Assembly: GCA_963664635.1 (NCBI GenBank)
Contig: OY761542.1
Location: 2,852,001 to 2,916,000, forward strand
DNA from: VXNE01 sp963664635
GTDB lineage: Bacteria > Pseudomonadota > Gammaproteobacteria > Pseudomonadales > Azotimanducaceae
Direction: 5' to 3'
Length of the DNA: 64,000 nt
Made by a program: the position numbers and the translations under genes. Positions 10,839 to 22,544 of the stretch are shown here, piece after piece. Position 1 is the stretch's first letter; every line of letters starts with the position of its first letter. The notes below the pieces were generated by a model, which did no database searches, was not told the DNA's origin, and worked only from the letters and a program-made list of their open reading frames with translations.

Positions 10839-12386
10839 GTGAGCCACGTCATCAGAAGTGCGTTGACGGTCCTGCTCCTGGGAGCGGTCGCCCATCCCGC
10901 CGCCGGGAATGCGACGGTCCCGCCGCATCCCGAAACCGGCGCTCCCCTCCGTTCGGTCCCCGATTGGCTGGTGCGTCAGCCCGGGGCGCCGGCGGCGCGA
11001 GAGACGCCGGGATTCCTCGACACGTTGCGTGCGCACTTCGTCCTCGATCACGCCGTCGAGCGCCGCCGCGTGCGCGCGGAGATCGACTGGGTCCGGCGTC
11101 ACCCCGAATTCCTGAACCGGGTGACGCCGCGCGCGGAGCGCCATCTTCCCGGCATCTGCGACGAGGTTCTGGCGCGGGGCATGCCCGGCGAGCTCTGCCT
11201 GCTGCCGATCATCGAGAGCGCCCTGAATGCCTCCGCCCGGTCCCGCAGCGGGGCCGTCGGGTACTGGCAGTTCATTCGCGGCACGGCAAAGCGCTACGGC
11301 CTGAAGATGGACTGGTGGGTCGACGAGCGCCGTGACCCGGTGGCGTCGACCGACGCCGCGCTGCGTTACCTGGCCGACCTCCACGCGCTGTTCGACGACT
11401 GGCTCCTGGCGCTCGCGGCGTACAACTGTGGAGAACGGGCCGTGGCCCGTGCACTGAAGGCAGCCCCGGCGGGCGCGACGTTCTTCGATCTCCGGCTGCC
11501 GCGGGAGACCCGCGCGTACGTACCCCGGCTATTGGCCTTCGCGGCCATCTTCGCGGACCCGGACGCCCACGACATCGCCCTGCCGGGACGCCTGGGCCGC
11601 AACGAGGCGCTGCCGAGGACCTACGTCCCGGTGGCGCTCGCGGGCCAGATCGACCTGTCGCGTGCCGCCCAGGCCACGGGCCTGACGGTCGAGGAACTGT
11701 ACCGGCTGAATCCTGCGCTGAACCAGTGGGCCACCCATCCGGACGGGCCACACAGGCTCCTTGTTCCCGCCGGGCGCTCCGCTACCCTGGCGCGGGCGCT
11801 CGCGGACGTGCCCCGTGAGGACGGGGTCGGTTGGGTACACCACCGCATCGCCGCAAACGAGACGCTTGGCCACATCGCGCTGCGCTACCGCACGGACGTG
11901 GCGGCGCTCATGGCGACGAACGAACTCGCCAGCACCCTCATTCGGGCGGGCGACAGCCTGCTCGTGCCGCGGCCGGGCGGCAGCGGCGGCCCGCCTTCGG
12001 CCCGGGGCGGGCCGAAGGCCGGCAACACGTATGTCGTGCAGGCGGGAGATTCCCTGTGGGAAATCAGCCGGCGGACCGGCGTGCCCCTGCAGCGGCTCCT
12101 GCGCGACAACGACATGCAGCCCGAGCAGACCTTGTCCATAGGCCGGCGGCTGAGCCTGGCTTCGGGCTCGCAGGGCGGTGGTTCCGCAACCGCGGCATTG
12201 GCCTCCCGGGAGGGGGCGTCGGGGGGTACGGTACGCTACCGCGTCCGGTCGGGGGACTCTCTCGACCGGATTGCGCGGCAGTTCAGGGTCTCGGTGCAGG
12301 ACATCGTCGCATGGAACGCGCTGGACCCCGACGCGTACATCTTCCCCGATCAGGAACTGGTGCTGCGGATCGGCGCCAGGGGATAG
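10839..12386 (+). CDS. mltD: Membrane-bound lytic murein transglycosylase D with three LysM repeats
   Basis: About 515 residues. It cleaves the MurNAc-GlcNAc bond of peptidoglycan to the 1,6-anhydro form. The N-terminus (SHVIRSALTVLLLGAVAHPAAG) is a signal peptide without an evident lipobox. The SLT domain has the catalytic Glu in LLPIIESALN, followed by GAVGYWQFIRGTAKRYGL and LALAAYNCGERAV. Three LysM repeats follow: RIAANETLGHIALRY, VVQAGDSLWEISRR and RVRSGDSLDRIARQF. The start is uncertain: GTG at 10839 was chosen for signal-peptide length, with TTG at 10821 the alternative. It converges on ppiD with a 10-nt gap. Confidence 0.92.
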   Translation: MSHVIRSALTVLLLGAVAHPAAGNATVPPHPETGAPLRSVPDWLVRQPGAPAARETPGFLDTLRAHFVLDHAVERRRVRAEIDWVRRHPEFLNRVTPRAERHLPGICDEVLARGMPGELCLLPIIESALNASARSRSGAVGYWQFIRGTAKRYGLKMDWWVDERRDPVASTDAALRYLADLHALFDDWLLALAAYNCGERAVARALKAAPAGATFFDLRLPRETRAYVPRLLAFAAIFADPDAHDIALPGRLGRNEALPRTYVPVALAGQIDLSRAAQATGLTVEELYRLNPALNQWATHPDGPHRLLVPAGRSATLARALADVPREDGVGWVHHRIAANETLGHIALRYRTDVAALMATNELASTLIRAGDSLLVPRPGGSGGPPSARGGPKAGNTYVVQAGDSLWEISRRTGVPLQRLLRDNDMQPEQTLSIGRRLSLASGSQGGGSATAALASREGASGGTVRYRVRSGDSLDRIARQFRVSVQDIVAWNALDPDAYIFPDQELVLRIGARG

Positions 12387-12396
12387 AGCGTCGCAT

Positions 12397-14307
12397 TCAG
12401 GGGGTGCCGGCCTGATCGTCCAGCCCGGCTTCGGAGCGCAGTGACGCGAGCAGGCCGGCCATGTCGCGTTCGCGCGCCCAGGCGCCGAGCTGGGTGCGCA
12501 GCGCCGTCCGTTCGCTCTCGGTCATCGCGCCGTAGTCGCCGGGCTCGACGCGGGTTACCGTCACCACGGCGTGTCCGTTGCCCGGCATCTCCACGCTCGT
12601 GGCCGCCCTCGCCCCCGCCGGCGCGAGGGCAAGCTCGAACGCCGCCTGCCCGACCGCCGGAGGCAGGCCGGGATCGGATGCCGTCACCGACTCCCGCACG
12701 GTCCACTCGCGGCCGTAGTCGGCCGCGATTTCCGCAACCCCCTCTCCCGACCGGGTCCGATCGAGCGCCGCCGATGCGGCCGAGCGTGCCGCGTCGTCGC
12801 CGCGTTCCGAGAGGAGCTGCGCACGGATGTCGTCGCGCGCTTCCTCCAGCGGGATCTCGGCCGGCGCATGGCGGGTTGCGATGCGCGCGACGACGGCGGT
12901 GTCTCCGGTCCGAATGGCCGGGGTGTTGTAACCCTGGAGCAGTACATCGGGCTCGAAGACCGCCTCGCGGAGCGTCGTGTCCGCGAACGCCCCCGTGCCG
13001 GCGTCGCGCGTGATCCCTTCGAGGCGCTCGACGGGAAGTTCGAGGGCCGCGCCGACGCCCTGGAGCGTGTCCGGCTCCTCGAAGGCAATCTCGTCCATCT
13101 GGCGGAGGCGTTCGTCGAACGCCGACTGCGCGCGCGTGCGCCGCAGGCTGGCCGCCAGGCGCTCGCGCGACTCCTCGAACGTGGGTGCCGGCGTCTCCTC
13201 GATCTCCAGGAGCCGGATCAGGTGGACGCCGAATGCCGTGACGACGGGCTTGGAGAGTTCGCCCACGCTGAGGTCCCACAAGGCGCTTTCGAACGCCGGA
13301 TCGAACACGTCGCGCCCGACGAGCCCGAGGTCGCCCCCGTTGGCGGCAGATCCGGGATCCTCCGACAGCGCGCGGGCCTTGTCTTCGAACGAGGCGCCCG
13401 CATCGAGTTCCCGGCGGACCGCGGCGAGTTCGGTGACGGCGTCCGCTTCGGAGCGGTCTTCCGTCACCTCCAGCAGGATGTGGGCGCCGCGGCGGCGGCG
13501 CATGTCGCCGAGGGCGATGCGGTCCCGTTCCTCTGCATCGAATGCCTCGCGTTCATCCTCTTCGGACACCTCGACCCCGGCGGCGAGGTCCGCCAGCGAG
13601 AGCGTCACGTACTCGACGTCCAGCGTTTCCGGAGTCATGAACCGGTCGACGTGGTAGGCGTGGTAGCCGGCGATGTCTTCTTCCGAGACATCGATGTCCG
13701 CGGCGAAGTCCTCCGCCCGGAAGGCGAGCCAGGCCACGTCGCGCCGCTGGGTGAGCAAGCCCGCGGCCTCCCGTACCTCGCGGTCGGTCGCCGCTCCGGT
13801 ATCCCCGAGGCTGCCGGCAAGCTGGACGATCAATGTGTTCTGGGCGAGTTCGTCCTGATAGGAGGACGGCGAGAAGCCGGCACTCGCGAGGACGGCGCGG
13901 AAGCGGTCTTCGTCGAATGTGCCTTCCACCTGGAAGTCCGGATTCGTCAGGATGTCGCGGTTGAGCCTGTCGGCCGACGCCGCCAGGTCGAGATCTTCCG
14001 ACATCTGCCGCAGCAGCGTCCGGTCGATGAGCAGACCCAGCGTCGACCGGCGCAGCAGTGCCTGGTCGATCAGGGCGGGGTCGGCGCCTTCACCGAGCTG
14101 CCGAAGGATGTCGCGGCGCCGACGGTCCATCTCGGCGCCAAGCAACGCTTCGGTGATGTCCTCGCCGTTCACCGTTGCCGCCACCGGCTCCCCCACGGCG
14201 AACAGGTTGAACGCTCCGAAGCCGAACACCGTCAGCACGAAGGCGATGATGCCGACCATGATCTTGGCGCCCATCGTCTGGGCGCCGTCCCGCATTCGCT
14301 GCAACAT
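12397..14307 (-). CDS. ppiD: PpiD-type periplasmic peptidyl-prolyl isomerase/chaperone
   Basis: A 636-residue inner-membrane anchored chaperone near the Sec translocon. One transmembrane helix is in AKIMVGIIAFVLTVFGFGAF (residues 14-33). A SurA-like N-terminal region comes next, then one parvulin domain (RRGAHILLEVTEDRSEADAV to GVHLIRLLEIEE, about residues 265-365), then a long SurA/PpiD C-terminal region. It is the last gene of the tig-clpP-clpX-lon-hupB-ppiD row, the order seen in E. coli. A 168-nt gap separates it from hupB. Confidence 0.93.
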   Translation of the reverse strand: MLQRMRDGAQTMGAKIMVGIIAFVLTVFGFGAFNLFAVGEPVAATVNGEDITEALLGAEMDRRRRDILRQLGEGADPALIDQALLRRSTLGLLIDRTLLRQMSEDLDLAASADRLNRDILTNPDFQVEGTFDEDRFRAVLASAGFSPSSYQDELAQNTLIVQLAGSLGDTGAATDREVREAAGLLTQRRDVAWLAFRAEDFAADIDVSEEDIAGYHAYHVDRFMTPETLDVEYVTLSLADLAAGVEVSEEDEREAFDAEERDRIALGDMRRRRGAHILLEVTEDRSEADAVTELAAVRRELDAGASFEDKARALSEDPGSAANGGDLGLVGRDVFDPAFESALWDLSVGELSKPVVTAFGVHLIRLLEIEETPAPTFEESRERLAASLRRTRAQSAFDERLRQMDEIAFEEPDTLQGVGAALELPVERLEGITRDAGTGAFADTTLREAVFEPDVLLQGYNTPAIRTGDTAVVARIATRHAPAEIPLEEARDDIRAQLLSERGDDAARSAASAALDRTRSGEGVAEIAADYGREWTVRESVTASDPGLPPAVGQAAFELALAPAGARAATSVEMPGNGHAVVTVTRVEPGDYGAMTESERTALRTQLGAWARERDMAGLLASLRSEAGLDDQAGTP

Positions 14308-14475
14308 GGGTCAGGGACGCTCCTGTCTGAGGATGCGAACTCGACGGCGCAAGGCCGACGGCTGCGCCAGGGACTGGTCACCCGGGAGCGGTCCCTTATC
14401 AACCGATCGGCGGCAAAGGTGTCCCGCGTTTCGTCCGGACGCCGCCGTCCGACACGCGAGGCCCGCCCGAGGGGG

Positions 14476-14748
14476 TCAGTTCAGGGCATCCCTGAGCGCC
14501 TTGCCGGCCTTGAACGCGGGAACTCTCGCCGCGCCGATCTGGATGCTCTCGCCGGTCTGGGGATTGCGGCCCATGCGGGCTCCCCGCTCTCGAACGGCAA
14601 AGGTCCCGAAGCCCACCAGCGTAACCGGTTCCGCGTTTCTCAGCGACTCGGCGATCACCTCCAGGGCGGCATCCAGTGCCCGGCCTGCGTCGGCCTTTGA
14701 AATGTCCGCGGACTCCGAGATGCGATCGATGAGTTCCGACTTGTTCAT
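14476..14748 (-). CDS. hupB: Nucleoid protein HU, beta subunit
   Basis: A 90-residue HU/IHF-fold protein that bends DNA nonspecifically. MNKSELIDRISESADISKAD opens it, the HU arm signature is GFGTFAVRERGARMGRNPQ, and it ends PAFKAGKALRDALN. Length and sequence match HU-beta, as does its place after lon. GAGGA lies 8 nt before the ATG at 14748. A strong sigma-70-type promoter lies about 80 nt upstream, so it has its own transcription start in addition to any readthrough from lon. Confidence 0.98.
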   Translation of the reverse strand: MNKSELIDRISESADISKADAGRALDAALEVIAESLRNAEPVTLVGFGTFAVRERGARMGRNPQTGESIQIGAARVPAFKAGKALRDALN

Positions 14749-14828
14749 TGAAATCCTCGTTGCTGGGAACGTTGTTCTTGTGCCTTCGGCGGGGTACGGG
14801 CGGGCTGGCAGACCTGCCTTCGCGACCG

Positions 14829-14858
14829 GTTATATCAACGCCGAAAAATCCTTGTCAA
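14829..14858 (-). promoter_or_regulatory. Sigma-70-type promoter of hupB
   Basis: Read on the minus strand, TTGACA (14858-14853) is followed after 18 bp by TATAAC (14834-14829). The -35 box is a perfect consensus match, and the -10 box matches 5 of 6 with TATAAT. It lies in the lon-hupB gap, pointing at hupB. Confidence 0.8.
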
Positions 14859-14872
14859 ACACCATGTGCTCT

Positions 14873-17332
14873 TTAGTGGGGACTGATGGGCACCCCCTGT
14901 CGCGCGGCGTCGTCCGGCGCTCGCACTACCTCCTGCCCCATGGCCGGCGCAGGAGACCGTTCGAGTGCCAACGCGATGACTTCATCCATCCAGGCCACCG
15001 GCGTAATGGTCAGTTCGGCCTTGATGTTCTCGGGTACCTCCTTGAGGTCGCGTTCGTTGCCCTGCGGGATGATGACGCGGCGGATACCTCCCCGCCGCGC
15101 GGCCAGCAGCTTCTCCTTCAGACCGCCGATGGTCAGGACCCGGCCGCGCAACGTGATCTCGCCGGTCATGGCGACATCCGCACGCACTGGGACGCCGGTC
15201 AGCACGGAGACCAGCGCGGCACACATGCCGATTCCGGCGCTCGGACCGTCCTTCGGAGTCGCGCCTTCGGGCACGTGGACATGGAAGTCGAGCTTCTCGT
15301 GGAAGTCCCGGGCGACCCCGAGCACCTCGGCACGGCTGCGCACGAAGGTGAGGGCGGCCTGGATGGATTCCTGCATGACGTCCCCGAGGGAGCCGGTCTT
15401 CGTCTGGCGTCCCTTGCCGGGCACGGTGACGGCCTCGATGTTCAGCAACTCGCCGCCGAACTCGGTCCATGCCAGTCCGGTCACGACGCCGACGCGGTTT
15501 TCGTCCTCCGCGCGGCCATAGTCGTATCGAGCCACGCCGTTGTACCGCTCGATCCGTTCGGGACCGAGGGTCCCCGGCTCTTCGGCTGTCTCTCCTTCTC
15601 TCTCTCCTTCCCTCTCTCCTTTCGTCTGGGCGCGTCCAACGTCGTCTCCGGACCCCGTCGCGTGCTCCTTGACCAGCTTGCGGCACAGCTTCGCGATCTC
15701 GCGCTCGAGGCCGCGGACACCGGCCTCCTTCGTGTAATACCGGATCAACTGCACGATCGCTGCGTCGGTGAGGGCCAGCTCGTCCGCCTTGAGGCCCGTC
15801 AGGCGCTTCTGCTTCGGGACCAGAAACCGTGACGCGATGTTGACCTTTTCGTCCTCGGTGTAGCCCGGCAGCCGAATGACCTCCAGCCGGTCCAGCAGTG
15901 CCGGCGGGATGTTCATGGAGTTCGACGTGCAGATGAAAAACACGTCGGACAGGTCGTAGTCCACTTCCAGGTAGTGGTCGTTGAACGTGTTGTTCTGCTC
16001 CGGATCGAGCACTTCGAGGAGCGCCGAGGCGGGATCGCCGCGGAAGTCCATCCCCATCTTGTCCACTTCGTCGAGCAGGAAGAGCGGGTTGCGCACCCCC
16101 GCCTTGGACATTTTCTGCACCACCTTGCCAGGCAACGCGCCAATGTAGGTGCGGCGGTGTCCCCGGATCTCCGCCTCGTCCCGGACACCGCCGAGCGCCA
16201 TGCGCACGAACTTGCGGTTGGTCGCGCGGGCGATCGACTCGCCGAGGGACGTCTTGCCGACCCCGGGTGGGCCGACGAAGCACAGGACGGGCCCCTTGAC
16301 CCTGTTGACCCGGCCCTGGACGGCCAGGTACTCCACGATGCGTTCCTTGACCTCAACGAGCCCGTAGTGGTCCTCGTCGAGAATCCTCTGCGCCGCCTTC
16401 AGGTCGCGGCGAATGCGGCTCTTCTTGCGCCAGGGCACGGCGACGAGCCAGTCCAGGTAACCCCGGACGACCGTGGCTTCGGCGGACATGGGCGCCATCA
16501 TCCGCAGCTTGGACAATTCGCCGACCGCCTTGTCCCTGGCTTCCCTGGGCATGCCGGCCGCATCGATCTTCCGCGTGAGCTCGTCGAACTCGCCCGGCGT
16601 GTCGTCGATGCCGCCGAGTTCCTTCTGAATCGCCTTGATCTGCTCGTTCAGGTAGTACTCGCGCTGGCTCTTCTCCATCTGCTTCTTGACGCGGCCGTGG
16701 ATGCGCTTTTCGACCTGCTGGAGTTCCACCTCCTTGTCCATGATCGCCATGATGCGCTGTACCCTGGCGTCGAGCTCGAAGGCTTCGAGCACCGCCTGAC
16801 GCTCCTCGACCTTGAGCGGCAACTGCGCGGCAATGGTGTCCACGAGGCGGCCCGGCTCGTCGATGGCGGACACCGCAGCAACCGCTTCCGTCGACGCTTT
16901 CTTCGCGGTCTCCACGTACGTCTCGAACTTCGACATCACGGCCCGGACCATGGCCTCGCGCGCGTCGCGCGGCACCTGCGCCTCGGGCACCGCCTCGACG
17001 TCGGCCGCGAGGTGCGTGCCCTGCTCGGCGACCCGTTCGATCCGGGCGCGCTGGTTCCCTTCGACAAGCACCTTGACGGTACCGTCCGGGAGCTTCAGGA
17101 GTTGGAGGACGACGGCAATCGTACCCACGGAAAACAGGTCGTCCCGTCCGGGGTTCTCCCGCGCCGCATCGCGCTTGGCGACCAGCAGGATGCGCCGGTC
17201 GGACGCCATCGCCGTTTCGAGGGCCGCGATCGATGCGCGCGTGCCCACGAACAGGGGATGCACGCCGTGCGGATACACGACCATGTCCCGTAGCGGAAGG
17301 ACCGGCAGGTCCGCCTGGGAGTGGTCCGTCAC
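14873..17332 (-). CDS. lon: ATP-dependent protease La
   Basis: An 819-residue homo-oligomeric AAA+ protease that degrades misfolded and regulatory proteins in the cytoplasm. The N-terminal substrate domain starts LPVLPLRDMVVYPHGVHPLF. Walker A GPPGVGKTS is near residue 352, with Walker B in LFLLDEVDKMG. The proteolytic Ser is in PKDGPSAGIGM (residue 698) and the partner Lys in TIGGLKEKLLAA. A charged linker with GEREGEREGE lies between the AAA+ and protease domains (DNA about 15590-15640) and looks like an expanded low-complexity insert. The start is GTG at 17332, 33 nt after clpX, with no clear Shine-Dalgarno. Confidence 0.97.
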   Translation of the reverse strand: MTDHSQADLPVLPLRDMVVYPHGVHPLFVGTRASIAALETAMASDRRILLVAKRDAARENPGRDDLFSVGTIAVVLQLLKLPDGTVKVLVEGNQRARIERVAEQGTHLAADVEAVPEAQVPRDAREAMVRAVMSKFETYVETAKKASTEAVAAVSAIDEPGRLVDTIAAQLPLKVEERQAVLEAFELDARVQRIMAIMDKEVELQQVEKRIHGRVKKQMEKSQREYYLNEQIKAIQKELGGIDDTPGEFDELTRKIDAAGMPREARDKAVGELSKLRMMAPMSAEATVVRGYLDWLVAVPWRKKSRIRRDLKAAQRILDEDHYGLVEVKERIVEYLAVQGRVNRVKGPVLCFVGPPGVGKTSLGESIARATNRKFVRMALGGVRDEAEIRGHRRTYIGALPGKVVQKMSKAGVRNPLFLLDEVDKMGMDFRGDPASALLEVLDPEQNNTFNDHYLEVDYDLSDVFFICTSNSMNIPPALLDRLEVIRLPGYTEDEKVNIASRFLVPKQKRLTGLKADELALTDAAIVQLIRYYTKEAGVRGLEREIAKLCRKLVKEHATGSGDDVGRAQTKGEREGEREGETAEEPGTLGPERIERYNGVARYDYGRAEDENRVGVVTGLAWTEFGGELLNIEAVTVPGKGRQTKTGSLGDVMQESIQAALTFVRSRAEVLGVARDFHEKLDFHVHVPEGATPKDGPSAGIGMCAALVSVLTGVPVRADVAMTGEITLRGRVLTIGGLKEKLLAARRGGIRRVIIPQGNERDLKEVPENIKAELTITPVAWMDEVIALALERSPAPAMGQEVVRAPDDAARQGVPISPH

Positions 17333-17365
17333 CGGGGGAAAAGGGCCCAGTTCAGGGCGCGGCGG

Positions 17366-18727
<1,362 letters not shown>

Positions 18728-18911
18728 ACGTTCCCTTGTTACTACCCTTTTCCTACCCTGTTCCTGGCGCCGTTCCTGCCGCTGAACTCACGCCGTTTCT
18801 GTGCGATTCCTGCGCCGCCCGCCCTTCAACCATGCTTGCAACGACCGGATTTTGCAACCCTCTCTTACCCGTTGCCGGCCCGTTGCCGGCCCGTTCCGCG
18901 CTGGCATGGGC

Positions 18912-19563
<652 letters not shown>

Positions 19564-19580
<17 letters not shown>

Positions 19581-20880
19581 CGGCCGCGCCCGCGGGCCCG
19601 GCCATCACGGCATCGTGCGAACTCCGCACCGTCGTCACGTCCGCCACGGACAGGACGTGGTCGACGACCTGATCCCGGAGGACATCGGCCTCGACGCGCT
19701 GCAGCAGTTCGTCCTGCGAATAGTACCAATTGACCACCTGCTCCGGGTTCTCGTAGCTGGCGGCCAGTTGCTCGATGCGGCTCCGTACCCGGGTGGCGTC
19801 GACGGTCAGTCCCCGCCGGTCGATGACCGCGCGGATCAGGAGCATCTCGCGTATGGATTTCGCCGCTTCCCGCTCCGCGATCTCGATGGCCTCCGGCGGC
19901 GGTTCGGCGGCCTCCCCCCGTGCGCCGAAGAGCTGCGGCAGTTCCGATCGAATCTGCTGCATCCGCTCCTCCACCAGGCACCTGGGGACCTCGAAGCTGT
20001 GCAGGTCGGCCATCTGCGTCATGACCTGATTCGTCAACCGTGCGCGAATTGACGCCGCGAGACGGCCGGCCATGTCCTTGCGGATCTCCTCGCGGAAAGC
20101 CCCTTCCCCGCCGTCGCCCACTTCGAACGCCGCGAAAAACGCGTCGTCGAGGTCCGGCAGCTCGCCCGCGGCGACTTCCGTGACGGTCAGTTCGAACTCC
20201 GCCGCGCGGCCCCGCAGGCTCTCGTCGGCCATGGTCTCGGGGAACGTCGAGGCGATCCGCTTGGTGCTCCCGGCGGTCATGCCGAGCGCCGCCTCGGCGA
20301 CGTTCGGAAAGAAGAACTCGTCTCCGGCAACGAACGACAGGCCCTCGTGCCGGAAGTCCCCCGCGCCGCACTGGGCCAGATCCGCCGTGATGCGATCCCC
20401 CTCGGCGGCCGGACGCTCGACGGCGCTCCACGTCGTGCGGCCCCGGCGCAGCCGGTCGACCATCGCGTCGACGTCCGCGTCGGTGATCTCCGCTTCCGGG
20501 CGCTCCACCCGGACCTGCGCGAGGTCGGCGAGCTCGACGTCCGGGAACACCTCGAACGTGGCGGTGAACTCGAAGCCCTCCGCGGATTCGAGGTCCCCGG
20601 GGTCGAACGTCGGCGTACCCGCGGGATGGAGGTGCTCCTGGTGCAGCGCGTCGTGGAAACTCGACTGCATCAGTTCGACCGCGACCTCGGCGCGAATGCT
20701 GGCGCCGAAGCGGCGCCGCACTTCCTTGACGGGTGTCTTGCCCGGCCGAAATCCGTTCAGCCGCACCGTGCGGGCCGTCTTGCGCAACCGCTGCCGGAAT
20801 TCCTCCTCGAACGGCTCGGGATCGAGCCGGATGTGCATCCTGCGCTCGAGGCCCTCGGTGTTCTCAACGGATACTTGCAT
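19564..20880 (-). CDS. tig: Trigger factor
   Basis: A 438-residue ribosome-associated chaperone and prolyl isomerase. The N-terminal ribosome-binding domain starts MQVSVENTEGLERRM and carries the signature GFRPGKTPVKEVRRRFG. The FKBP domain is in the middle (PAAEGDRITADLAQ), with the helical arms C-terminal. The ATG at 20880 matches E. coli tig (MQVSVETTQGL); a GTG 12 nt earlier was rejected. It lies directly behind the tRNA-His gene on the same strand. Confidence 0.96.
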
Positions 20881-20960
20881 GGGGTGTGGCACTCAAACGC
20901 CGGAATGCTGCTGTCGGCCGCCATCGCGTCGCAACCGGAGTTCACGCGGCGCAATGCGGT

Positions 20961-21037
20961 TGGGGTGGACGATGGGGCTCGAACCCACGACCACTGGATC
21001 CACAATCCAGAGCTCTACCTGCTGAGCTACGCCCACC
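20961..21037 (-). tRNA. tRNA-His (GTG)
   Basis: The minus strand reads a full cloverleaf: acceptor GTGGGCG paired with CGTCCAC, anticodon stem CTGGA/TCCAG with loop TTGTGGA (anticodon GTG), T arm with GTTCGAGCC, and an encoded CCA. The extra 5' G (G-1 opposite C73), the identity element of His tRNAs, is encoded at 21037. Confidence 0.96.
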
Positions 21038-21175
21038 ATCGACACGTATTGTAACTGAGTTGTAACCGAGGGCAGCCCCTTCGGCTTGCAATCGCACGTA
21101 CCCCGCCGGCCCGTTTCGCGGCGCATTCGATGCGTGCCGCCGTGCGGGCGGCGGGCCGGCCCTGGCGTCGCGGGA

Positions 21176-21252
21176 TGGCACGCCCGGCAGGACTCGAACC
21201 TGCAACCGCCGGCTTAGAAGGCCGATGCTCTATCCAGTTGAGCTACGGGCGC
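21176..21252 (-). tRNA. tRNA-Arg (TCT)
   Basis: The minus strand shows acceptor GCGCCCG paired with CGGGCGT, a D arm with AGCTCAACTGGATAGAGC, an anticodon loop CTTCTAA giving TCT, a T loop GTTCGAGTC, and an encoded CCA. It reads AGA codons. It lies between tRNA-Pro and tRNA-His on the same strand. Confidence 0.95.
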
Positions 21253-21336
21253 AGCCCTGGCGCGTCCACAAAGGTCGAAGATGTTTGAACCAGACGCGCT
21301 AAACCGTTATCTCTTCGGGAAATGCCGCTTCGGGAA

Positions 21337-21413
21337 TGGTCGGGGTAGGGAGATTCGAACTCCCGACTTCCTGCTCCCAAAGCAGGCGCGCTGCCAGACT
21401 GCGCCATACCCCG
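21337..21413 (-). tRNA. tRNA-Pro (TGG)
   Basis: The minus strand reads CGGGGTATGGCGCAGTCTGG as acceptor and D arm, anticodon stem CCTGC/GCAGG with loop TTTGGGA (anticodon TGG), T loop GTTCGAATC, matching acceptor TACCCCG, and discriminator A with encoded CCA. It is first in the Pro-Arg-His row and nearest the promoter. Confidence 0.96.
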
Positions 21414-21508
21414 TCAAAGCCCCGTCAAAGCCCACCAGAGCCCCACCGACAAACGCCCCGCCAGTACGCCACCGAGCGACCGGAAAACGCCGCCGGCGCG
21501 GCGTGCGG

Positions 21509-21537
21509 ATCATACTGGCGCACCCTCCGCCGGTCAA
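21509..21537 (-). promoter_or_regulatory. Promoter of the tRNA-Pro-Arg-His (and tig) unit
   Basis: On the minus strand, TTGACC (21537-21532) and TATGAT (21514-21509) are separated by 17 bp, one mismatch from consensus in each box. The following stretch CCGCACGCCGCG is very GC-rich, like the discriminator of stringently controlled stable-RNA promoters. The first tRNA begins about 95 nt downstream. Confidence 0.82.
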
Positions 21538-21695
21538 TCCGACGGGGGTTCGGCATGGGTTCGGCAAGAGCCGTCAGCCGGGGAGCGCGAGAGGGTATCC
21601 CTCGCCAGCCTTCGCCGGCAAAGGCGCAACACAGCAGCCGCGCGGCAGCGTGTAGACTGCCGTTTCGCGCCCCATCGGACCGCCCCACGGACCCC

Positions 21696-22544
21696 ATGAC
21701 CGCACGCATCCTCGACGGCAACGCCATCGCCGGGTCGATCCGCAAGGATGTCGCCGGTGTCGTCGCGTCGCGCCTCGAGCAAGGCCGGCGGCGCCCCGGG
21801 GTCGCGGTGCTGCTCGTGGGGGACGACCCCGCATCGGCCATCTACGTGAAGCACAAGCGGCGAGACTGCCTCGAAGTCGGCTTCAAGCACGACATCCGCC
21901 GCCTGCCCGCGAACACGACCGAGGCGGCGCTGGTCCGCATGATCGAGGAACTCAACGCCGACGACACCATTGACGGCATGCTCGTGCAGTTGCCCCTCCC
22001 CGGACACCTGGACCCGCAGCACATCCTCGAGCGCATCGCCTCCGCCAAGGACGTCGACGGCGTGCATCCCTACAACATCGGCCGGCTGGCGCTGCGCCAG
22101 CCGGCGCTGCGGTCGTGCACCCCCAAGGGCATCATGGCGCTGCTGGAGCGGACCGGGACCCCGTTGCGCGGGCTGTCCGCGACCGTCGTGGGAGCGTCGA
22201 ACCACGTCGGCCGGCCGATGGGGCTCGAGCTGCTCCTGGCCGGTTGCACGGTCACGACGGCACACAAGTTCACCCGCGACACCGCGGCGCACGTCGCGGC
22301 CGCGGACATCGTCGTCTCCGCGACGGGACAGGCCGGTCTGGTGCGCGGGGAGTGGATCAAGCCGGGCGCCATCGTCATCGACGTGGGGATCACCCGCGAC
22401 CGCGACAACCGGCTGCACGGGGATGTCGACTTCGAGGCCGCGTGCGAGCGCGCCGCCTGGATCACGCCGGTGCCGGGCGGCGTCGGCCCAATGACGCGGG
22501 TCGCGATGCTGCAGAACGTCCTGCAGGCGGCGGAGGGACCGTGA
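21696..22544 (+). CDS. folD: Methylenetetrahydrofolate dehydrogenase/cyclohydrolase
   Basis: A 282-residue bifunctional enzyme interconverting 5,10-methylene-, methenyl- and 10-formyl-tetrahydrofolate with NADP. Signature motifs are the catalytic Lys region IYVKHKRRDCLEVGF, GMLVQLPLPGHLDPQ, SAKDVDGVHPYNIGRL, and the NADP loop VGASNHVGRPMG. The last reads SNHVGRP where most FolDs have SNIVGRP, a mild variant. The C-terminus has ITPVPGGVGPMTRVAMLQN. The GTG of lpxH overlaps its stop (GTGA). Confidence 0.97.
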   Translation: MTARILDGNAIAGSIRKDVAGVVASRLEQGRRRPGVAVLLVGDDPASAIYVKHKRRDCLEVGFKHDIRRLPANTTEAALVRMIEELNADDTIDGMLVQLPLPGHLDPQHILERIASAKDVDGVHPYNIGRLALRQPALRSCTPKGIMALLERTGTPLRGLSATVVGASNHVGRPMGLELLLAGCTVTTAHKFTRDTAAHVAAADIVVSATGQAGLVRGEWIKPGAIVIDVGITRDRDNRLHGDVDFEAACERAAWITPVPGGVGPMTRVAMLQNVLQAAEGP

